NCBI GenBank assembly: GCA_050049355.1
Contig: JASFWK010000049.1
Coordinates: forward strand, 1 to 13,448
Length of the DNA stretch: 13,448 nt
From: JASFWK01 sp050049355
GTDB lineage: Bacteria; Chloroflexota; Anaerolineae; B4-G1; DUEL01
Direction: 5' to 3'
Position 1 is the first letter of the stretch; each line of letters starts with the position of its first letter. The notes under the pieces are model-generated. The model made no database searches, was not told where the DNA came from, and was given only the letters and a program-made list of their open reading frames with translations. The position numbers and the translations under genes are program-made. This document shows positions 1 through 4,736 of this stretch, one piece after another.

Positions 1-132
1 GTTTTGATGTCTGTGTTGTCCCAATGGGTAATGTTTGATCTGCCCATAGGAGCAATCCTGTATCTAGGATTTGCAGGGCTGATCGAAATGATGGTCCTCG
101 GGCTTCTTTATGGCGCCTTCTTGAAACCATAG
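1..132 (+). CDS. C-terminal end of an unidentified integral membrane protein (partial)
   Basis: Frame 1 is open from the first base to a TAG at 130-132, giving 43 residues whose start lies upstream of the window. The peptide is strongly hydrophobic. It has a stretch around PIGAILYLGFAGLIEMMVLG that would span a membrane once, followed by LLYGAFLKP and the stop, so the protein ends with a transmembrane helix and a very short polar tail with one lysine. Composition and codon use fit a real coding end. The family cannot be named from so little sequence. The gene is separated by 182 bases from the next ORF and no clear intrinsic terminator follows it. That it is coding is fairly likely; its function is unknown. 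Confidence 0.6.
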   Translation, partial: VLMSVLSQWVMFDLPIGAILYLGFAGLIEMMVLGLLYGAFLKP

Positions 133-209
133 GAGCACAGTAGGCATCTTGCTGTGAATTCGGCATAACCACTCGCTGGACGCCGACGGGGATGGGGATG
201 CGGCGCGAT

Positions 210-230
210 TTGCCGGCAAGGTTGTATGAT
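210..230 (+). promoter_or_regulatory. 10-bp palindrome next to a TATGAT box (possible operator/promoter)
   Basis: TTGCCGGCAA at 210-219 is a perfect palindrome. Five bases later TATGAT (225-230) resembles a -10 box (five of six positions match TATAAT). There is no acceptable -35 hexamer 16-18 bases upstream of it. The pair lies about 85 bases before the GTG start at 315 and could be a regulated promoter for that ORF, but a GC-rich palindrome this short can occur by chance. Confidence 0.2.
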
Positions 231-314
231 CGGGACACTGGGGTTTCCGGTGGTGGAGCGATCCCCGACGACTCAGCTTAAGGCCCCTAGGCCACTTCTT
301 GGAGGGGTATTGGT

Positions 315-536
315 GTGCTGGAAGAGCTAGATGAAATCGTCCAGCGGTCTTTGGCCGAGTTTGTTGAGGATGTCTTCAGTACTGGATGGTTGGGACGGGA
401 GCGCGAGGCCATCAGTCTGTTTGTCTTGGGGTATCTTTCAGGTTTCTGCAAACCCGGATCTCTCCTTAGGGATCCAACTCAGATTGGCATCGAAGTGGCG
501 GTGCCTCAGCTAGTGGGAAGCCCGCGTGCGATGTAG
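315..536 (+). CDS. Short hypothetical protein, possibly the N-terminal remnant of a decayed gene
   Basis: The 73-codon ORF starts at GTG 315, preceded by a good ribosome binding site (GGAGGGG, 301-307, 7-nt spacer). The product is protein-like: an acidic amphipathic N-terminus (LEELDEIVQRSLAEFVEDV), then GREREAISLFVLGYL, then a conserved-looking segment DPTQIGIEVAVPQL. The last residues (VGSPRAM) lose that character and the ORF stops abruptly. The + strand then shows coding-like stretches in other frames: KPACDV in the frame beginning at 518, and a 24-codon ORF at 574-648 ending KESLLEYYEE. My reading is a truncated and frameshifted remnant of a longer protein, perhaps one with a nuclease-like fold, but that is only an impression from the EVAVPQL segment. 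A genuine 73-aa protein remains possible. No domain can be assigned with confidence. Confidence 0.45.
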   Translation: MLEELDEIVQRSLAEFVEDVFSTGWLGREREAISLFVLGYLSGFCKPGSLLRDPTQIGIEVAVPQLVGSPRAM

Positions 537-548
537 GCCAGTGAGGTT

Positions 549-567
549 GAGGCAATCGGGTTGCCTC
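549..567 (+). terminator. Small hairpin after the 73-aa ORF (weak terminator candidate)
   Basis: GAGGCAA (549-555) and TTGCCTC (561-567) form a perfect 7-bp stem with a 5-nt loop, 13 bases after the stop codon of the upstream ORF. No T-tract follows, so it is at best a weak or Rho-assisted terminator. Confidence 0.25.
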
Positions 568-718
568 TCAACAATGGCTCATGTGGCGTCCTCTGACGCG
601 GCTATGGGCGACCAGAAAGAATCGCTGCTGGAGTACTACGAAGAGTAAGTCCCGTAGTGTTCTGCCCAGACGTGCATGGCGGGTAACGGCTAAGTGCGAA
701 GCGCCTGGTGCTTTGGCC

Positions 719-737
719 CCAGCGCAAGGGGCGCTGG
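719..737. repeat. 7-bp hairpin in the non-coding stretch
   Basis: CCAGCGC (719-725) pairs with GCGCTGG (731-737) around a 5-nt loop. An alternative pairing of GCCCC (716-720) with GGGGC (728-732) is mutually exclusive with it. Function unknown. Confidence 0.3.
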
Positions 738-801
738 AGGCTTGCCCGACCCACGCTGGGATCGCGCGCTCCTCCCTCACGCAGAGCCACTCGGCGGGTA
801 G

Positions 802-823
802 CGCCCGCATGTCCGGGCGGGCG
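802..823. repeat. 7-bp GC-only hairpin in the non-coding stretch
   Basis: CGCCCGC (802-808) is the exact reverse complement of GCGGGCG (817-823), with an 8-nt loop. A T-poor sequence follows on + and GTAGC-type sequence lies on the other side, so it is not an intrinsic terminator in either direction. It looks like the core of a dispersed palindromic repeat, an inference that a genome search would settle. Confidence 0.3.
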
Positions 824-863
824 AATCTCTCCTTGTCCCTCATTCCCTCGGACCTTCACTCTA

Positions 864-941
864 AGAAACCAGTGGACGACGCTCCGCTCTTGGCTGATAC
901 TGGGTTGCCGAACGATCGTATCACCAAGAGACCTGGTTTCT
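864..941. repeat. Long imperfect inverted repeat (78 nt; MITE-like or structured RNA candidate)
   Basis: Two nested arm pairs are visible. The outer arms are AGAAACCAG (864-872) and CTGGTTTCT (933-941), a perfect 9-bp match. The inner arms are CTCTTGG-C-TGATAC (887-900) and GTATCACCAAGAG (918-930), 13 bp interrupted by one bulged C at 894. A 14-nt strand (873-886) faces only 2 nt (931-932) between the two helices. The terminal loop (901-917) contains a possible GTT-GCCG-AAC mini-hairpin. Twenty-two base pairs with one bulge and one internal loop is far beyond chance for this spacing. It ends 100 bases upstream of the 1041 promoter, so it is not in that transcript's leader. It could be a small mobile or dispersed repeat, or the 3' end of an unrecognised RNA. 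Confidence 0.6.
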
Positions 942-1040
942 CGCTCGTCTCATCCCACCAGGGATTGGCGAGAATGTCTTCTCCGGTAGACCCAGGTCTT
1001 CGCGTGGGCAGTTCCGGAGGGCGCACACGCGGGTCAGGAT

Positions 1041-1069
1041 TTGCCTGCACTCTTCCGCTGGGGTATACT
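1041..1069 (+). promoter_or_regulatory. Sigma-70-type promoter of the HAD/CoA-transferase gene run
   Basis: TTGCCT (1041-1046) and TATACT (1064-1069) are separated by exactly 17 bases. The -10 box matches five of six consensus positions. Transcription would begin near 1076, about 25 bases before the chosen ATG at 1101, which gives a short ordinary leader. Confidence 0.6.
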
Positions 1070-1100
1070 TCCTCAGCTCAGATGACGGAGAATGGTTGCG

Positions 1101-1748
1101 ATGAGTTTGACGCATATCATCTTTGATCTGGACGACACGCTCTATCCACGCCAGGCCGGCCTGATGGAGGAAATCGCTCACCGTATCACGCGCTGGATCG
1201 AGCGAACTCTGGACCTCACTCCTGAGGAAGCCGCTGCTCTGCGCCAGTCATATCTGCAGAAGTACGGGACGACACTGGGCGGCCTGAGGGCCGAGCACCA
1301 GGTGGACGTGGCTGGCTATCTCGCCTTTGTGCACGATATCCCGATCGGACGCTACGTCCGCCCCCGCCCTGCGCTGGCGGAGATGCTCCGGAGTATCCCG
1401 CTGCGCAAAGTGGTCTTCACCAACGCCACATCCGAACATGCCTGTCGGGTGCTGCGTGCGCTGGACGTGGCCGACCAGTTCGAGCACGTGATTGGGATCC
1501 GGGAGGTCGATCTCTACCACAAACCCCGGCTGGAAGGCTACAAGCGGCTGCTGGAGCTGCTCGACTCTCGCGGCCCTGGTTGTGTCCTGGTAGAAGACCG
1601 GGCGGTGAACCTGAGGCCTGGAAAACGCTTGGGGATGACGACGGTGCTGGTGGATGCTGAATCCGAAGAAGGGGTGGACTTTGTGGTGAGTGATGTCCTT
1701 GAGGTGGGGCCTCTGGTGACCCGACTTGTGGAGGGGCGGGATGACTGA
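1101..1748 (+). CDS. HAD-superfamily hydrolase, pyrimidine 5'-nucleotidase-like
   Basis: The product (215 aa) is a complete haloacid dehalogenase phosphatase. Motif I is FDLDDTLY (nucleophile D9, acid/base D11), motif II the Thr of FTNAT (T107), motif III K141 in HKP, and motif IV VEDRAVNL (E165/D166, Mg2+ binding). The helical cap between motifs I and II and the order of motifs resemble the pyrimidine 5'-nucleotidase (Sdt1/PpnN-type HAD) group, which dephosphorylates UMP/CMP-like substrates in the cytosol. Substrate is not proven by sequence. An in-frame ATG lies 9 bases upstream (1092), but GGAG at 1087-1090 touches it; the same GGAG is 10 bases from 1101, so 1101 is preferred. It is the first gene after the 1041 promoter, and its last 8 bases overlap the next gene. 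Confidence 0.85.
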   Translation: MSLTHIIFDLDDTLYPRQAGLMEEIAHRITRWIERTLDLTPEEAAALRQSYLQKYGTTLGGLRAEHQVDVAGYLAFVHDIPIGRYVRPRPALAEMLRSIPLRKVVFTNATSEHACRVLRALDVADQFEHVIGIREVDLYHKPRLEGYKRLLELLDSRGPGCVLVEDRAVNLRPGKRLGMTTVLVDAESEEGVDFVVSDVLEVGPLVTRLVEGRDD

Positions 1749-2541
1749 CAAGCGAATCTCACTGGAAGAGGCAGCCGCGCTTCTTGATGATGGCGAGGCG
1801 CTGGCCTTGGGAGGGATGACGCTCTACCGCAGACCAGTCGCCTTCGTGCGGGCGCTGCTGCGGCGGGACCCCCCTCCACGTGACCTGACTCTCCTGGCTT
1901 TCACCGCCGGCTACGAATCGGACCTGCTGGTCGGAACCGGGTTGGTGCGGCGCGTCCGCACCTGCTACTTTGGCCTGGAGGGCTTCGGGCTGGCACCGAT
2001 GTTTACTGAGGCCGCCACGGCTGGCGAGTTGGAGGTGGTGGAGGAGACGGAGGCTAGCCTGGCATTCGGTCTGCGGGCTACGCTGGCCGGTGTTGGGTTC
2101 ATGCCTGGCCAGGGCTGGTTGGGCACCGATCTCTTGGAGGTGCGGCCGGACGTGCGCGTCATTGAGGATCCCTACACCGGCGAGGAGGTGGTGGCCTTCC
2201 CCGCTGTCGGCTGCGACCTGGCGGTGATCCACGCCTCCAAGGCCGACCAGGAGGGGAATGCCATCTTGGGCGGTAACCTGGCGGTGGATGTGGAACTGGC
2301 CATGGTGGCGAGCCAGACGGTGGTGACCGCCGAGGAGGTTGTTGAGGAGCTGCCAGGGCCTGTGGATCTCTCGGGCGTAACGGTGACGGCTGTGGTAGAG
2401 GCTCCGCGCGGAGCTTGGCCCACCTCCTGCTATCCACTCTACCCCGTAGGCGGGGAAGAGATTCTCCGCTACAGCGAGGCGTGCCCCGCCGGTTTCGAGG
2501 AATACCTGGCGCGAGCGGGGTCTAGGTGGGTATGCAGCTAA
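1741..2541 (+). CDS. CoA-transferase family I, A subunit-like (GctA/IpdA type), without a partner gene
   Basis: This 266-aa protein reads as a family I CoA-transferase alpha subunit. It has an N-terminal helix and LALGGMTLYRRP (glycine turn, residues 22-32), then FTAGYESDLLVGTG (54-67), a central RVIEDPYTGEEVVAFPAVGCDLAVIH region (139-164), and KADQEGNAILGG (167-179). VVEAPRGAWPTSCYPLY near 218-234 resembles the C-terminal part of IpdA-like steroid-degradation enzymes. Family I enzymes normally work as A/B pairs, with the CoA-thioester-forming Glu in the B subunit of classical members. No B gene follows; the next gene is a permease. The start ATG 1741 overlaps the HAD gene by 8 bases, with GGAGGGG at 1730-1736. 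An in-frame GTG at 1726 is less likely. The reaction and acyl substrate are unknown. Confidence 0.8.
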   Translation: MTDKRISLEEAAALLDDGEALALGGMTLYRRPVAFVRALLRRDPPPRDLTLLAFTAGYESDLLVGTGLVRRVRTCYFGLEGFGLAPMFTEAATAGELEVVEETEASLAFGLRATLAGVGFMPGQGWLGTDLLEVRPDVRVIEDPYTGEEVVAFPAVGCDLAVIHASKADQEGNAILGGNLAVDVELAMVASQTVVTAEEVVEELPGPVDLSGVTVTAVVEAPRGAWPTSCYPLYPVGGEEILRYSEACPAGFEEYLARAGSRWVCS

Positions 2542-3473
2542 ACGGACGAGCAAGCGGACGCGTGGGCCAGAGCCCCTCGGTGGAAGCGACCAGGCGAGGG
2601 GTCGTCTACCTGGTCGTCTCTGCTGCTGCCTACGGCAGCCTGGTCGTGCTCATCAAGTGGGCGGTGGCGGCTGGCATAAACGCCGAGACGGCTCTTGCGC
2701 TTCGCTTCACTTTGGCGGCGGTGGTCTGGTGGGCGATCCTGGTCGCGCGCGGCCGATCCGTCTGGCCGGGGGCACGCCGAGCGGGACGAGCCGCTGGGAT
2801 AGGCGCCTTGTTCTACGCCCCCAACGCGCTGGCCTACTACCAGGGCACGGCCCGGGTATCGGGGGCGGTGGCGGCGATGGTCATCGCCGCCGTGCCGGTG
2901 GTGGTGGCGGTCCTGGCCTGGCTCCTCCTGAGCGAGCGGCCGGGACACAGGGGCTGGCTGGCGCTGGCGTTGGCTGTGGTTGGCGGTCTGATGCTGGCGG
3001 GCGGACCGAAGGGCCCCGCCGATCCGGTGGGTTTTCTCTGGCTTGGAGCTGCTGTCCTCCTCTATTCCCTCTACATCGTCGTCAGCAAGCCGGTGACTCG
3101 CACCTTCTCCCCATCTGTCGCTACCTCCTACGTCATCACCGGTGCCGCCGTCTCGTATTGGCTGTGGGGCGGACTGGCTGGCCGGCTTGATTTCGGCTTT
3201 GCCCCCGTCGGCTGGGTGGCCATACTCAGCATGGCGCTGATCTCCACGGTGGTGGCGGTCTTTGCCTTCCTGGTTGGGGTTCAGATCGTGGGAGCAACTG
3301 GGGCTGCTGTCGTCAATGCTCTGGAGCCCGTTGTTGGCACAGTCCTTTCCATCCTTCTGTTGGGCGATCGGATCCGTCCCTCGCAGATGGTGGGAGGCGC
3401 GTTGATCATCTTGGCGGCGGTTCTGGTGCAGCGGGAGCGAGCCCGGACGCCGCGTTTTGGTGCAACCAGATGA
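2532..3473 (+). CDS. EamA/DMT-superfamily permease
   Basis: The product (313 aa) has the ten hydrophobic helices typical of the drug/metabolite transporter superfamily, arranged as two EamA repeats of five. Repeat 1 runs from GVVYLVVSAAAYGSLVV to GWLALALAVVGGLMLAGG and repeat 2 from FLWLGAAVLLYSLYIVVSK to MVGGALIILAAVLV. Family landmarks are present, including an LLSERP-type loop after helix 4 and NALEPVVGTVLSILLLGDR before the last helix. Such proteins export or import small metabolites across the cytoplasmic membrane; sequence alone does not give the substrate. The start is uncertain between ATG 2532 and GTG 2526. Both overlap the end of the CoA-transferase gene (10 or 16 bases), implying coupling. 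The C-terminus is basic (RERARTPRFGATR), consistent with a cytoplasmic tail. Confidence 0.88.
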   Translation: MQLNGRASGRVGQSPSVEATRRGVVYLVVSAAAYGSLVVLIKWAVAAGINAETALALRFTLAAVVWWAILVARGRSVWPGARRAGRAAGIGALFYAPNALAYYQGTARVSGAVAAMVIAAVPVVVAVLAWLLLSERPGHRGWLALALAVVGGLMLAGGPKGPADPVGFLWLGAAVLLYSLYIVVSKPVTRTFSPSVATSYVITGAAVSYWLWGGLAGRLDFGFAPVGWVAILSMALISTVVAVFAFLVGVQIVGATGAAVVNALEPVVGTVLSILLLGDRIRPSQMVGGALIILAAVLVQRERARTPRFGATR

Positions 3474-3503
3474 AGCCGGTATTGGACGGGGAGGAATGTG
3501 GGC

Positions 3504-4673
3504 GTGAAGAGTAGACTGGCTGACCTGCGAGAGCGGATGGCCAAGGCCGGAGTGGACGCGGCTGTGTTGATCCACCCGCGCGACGTGCTCTATTATGCCG
3601 GGACTGCTCGCCCGGCGACGCTCCTGGTGGGTCCACGGGAGACGACGCTCTTCGTACGCCGGGGGATGGAGCTGGCCCGCCGCGAGGCGACGGTGGAGCA
3701 GATTGAGCCGGGCAGCGGCTTCGATGAGGTGGCGGATGCTCTCGCTGCTCAGCGCGCTGACGGCACGCTGGGGGCTGAGCTGGACGTGATAGCGGCTGAT
3801 CTCTATCTGCGTATGCAGGAGGCGTTCCCCCACTGGACCCTGGTGGACGTCAGTCCCTTGGTACTGGCCCAGCGGATGGTGAAGGAACACCGGGAGATAG
3901 AGGCGACGGAACTCGCGGCGGCCACGGCGGACGCTGGCCACGCGGCTCTGCGGCAAGTGCTGGCCCCTGGACGGACCGAATTGGAGTTGGCGGCAGAGGT
4001 CGAGGTCGCAATGCGCAGGGCAGGGCACGAGGGGTACCAGCCCTTGCGTCACCCCGGCGCCCGAGGGGGTGGGGTGCTCTTGATCAGTGGGGAGCATCTG
4101 ACAGTACGCGGGGGACACGGCCTGGTGGTGACCGGAGTCGGCCTGAGCCCCGCTAGCCCCTACGGCGCCTCTAAGCGCCGTGTTCGCCCCGGTGATTTGG
4201 TGATGCTGGATATCGGTGCCACCCGCGGCGGGTATACGGCCGACGAATCCCGCACCTATGCGGTGGGACCAGTCACGGCCGCTCAGCAAGCCCTCTTCGA
4301 AGTCGCCCTGGCCGCCGAGGAAGCTGTTCTGGCGGCGCTGAGGCCGGGGGCGACCATGCCCGAGGTCTACGCAGCTGCCGAGGCGGTGGTGGCTCGGGGC
4401 GCGCCCCCTCACTTTGCCCCTGGTGACCTGGCCTTGCCTGGCTTCGCCGGCCACGGCATTGGGCTGGAACTGGATGAGCCGCCGGTCATCTGGGGGCGCA
4501 ATGAAGCCGATGTGGCTGCGGGGATGGTGCTGGCTGTGGAGATTGAGGTCGACGTGCCTGCCACCTGGATGATGGCGAAGGTGGAGGATACAGTTGTGGT
4601 GGAGAACGGCGGCTCCCGTCTCCTCACCGCCGCGCCGCGCGAGATCGTCGAGGCCCCCCTCACGGGGACGTAG
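3504..4673 (+). CDS. M24 family metallopeptidase-like protein (Xaa-Pro peptidase fold)
   Basis: The 389-aa protein has the two-domain layout of aminopeptidase P/prolidase: a creatinase-like N-terminal domain (about 1-125) and a pita-bread catalytic domain (about 135-385). All five metal ligands are recognisable: D236 in MLDIG, D247 in TADESRT, H317 in AGHGIG, E346 in LAVEIE and E361 in KVEDTVV. Two other histidines usual in the family are replaced. The PHG-type motif is PYG (Y220), and the His after the metal His is Asp in GLELDEPP (D324). That LELDE form is shared by an uncharacterised M24 branch as far as I recall, so a peptidase, amidase-like or other hydrolase role should stay open. GGAGG at 3490-3494 favours GTG 3504 over GTG 3498. 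The gene lies 30 bases after the permease, presumably co-transcribed. Confidence 0.85.
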   Translation: MKSRLADLRERMAKAGVDAAVLIHPRDVLYYAGTARPATLLVGPRETTLFVRRGMELARREATVEQIEPGSGFDEVADALAAQRADGTLGAELDVIAADLYLRMQEAFPHWTLVDVSPLVLAQRMVKEHREIEATELAAATADAGHAALRQVLAPGRTELELAAEVEVAMRRAGHEGYQPLRHPGARGGGVLLISGEHLTVRGGHGLVVTGVGLSPASPYGASKRRVRPGDLVMLDIGATRGGYTADESRTYAVGPVTAAQQALFEVALAAEEAVLAALRPGATMPEVYAAAEAVVARGAPPHFAPGDLALPGFAGHGIGLELDEPPVIWGRNEADVAAGMVLAVEIEVDVPATWMMAKVEDTVVVENGGSRLLTAAPREIVEAPLTGT

Positions 4674-4724
4674 TGTGCTCTCAGAGACCCCAATTCGCTC
4701 AGCTTGTCGACAGTGGATAGCAAT

Positions 4725-4730
4725 AGGAAG
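4725..4730 (+). promoter_or_regulatory. Ribosome binding site deciding the DUF2723 start
   Basis: AGGAAG lies 6 bases before GTG 4737. Earlier in-frame candidates, TTG 4704 and GTG 4713, have no purine-rich sequence at a suitable distance, so translation probably starts at 4737. Confidence 0.45.
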
Positions 4731-4736
4731 CTGCGG

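Larger units (their letters stand above)
649..1060. other. Long non-coding stretch rich in hairpins
   Basis: No convincing gene is visible here on either strand. The open frames that cross it (for example one on + from 581 to 1126 that runs into the HAD gene) have low-complexity, arginine- and proline-rich translations with no recognisable domain and no good ribosome binding site. The stretch instead contains at least three inverted repeats: 719-737, 802-823 and the long 864-941 structure, listed separately. I looked for conserved cores of tRNA, tmRNA, SRP RNA and RNase P RNA and did not see them. A patchwork of dispersed intergenic repeats and gene debris is the likeliest content. Confidence 0.5.

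Noticed and set aside
581..1126. A 181-codon open frame on the plus strand
   Set aside because: It has no ribosome binding site, crosses the inverted repeats and a good promoter, runs into the HAD gene, and its translation is not protein-like.
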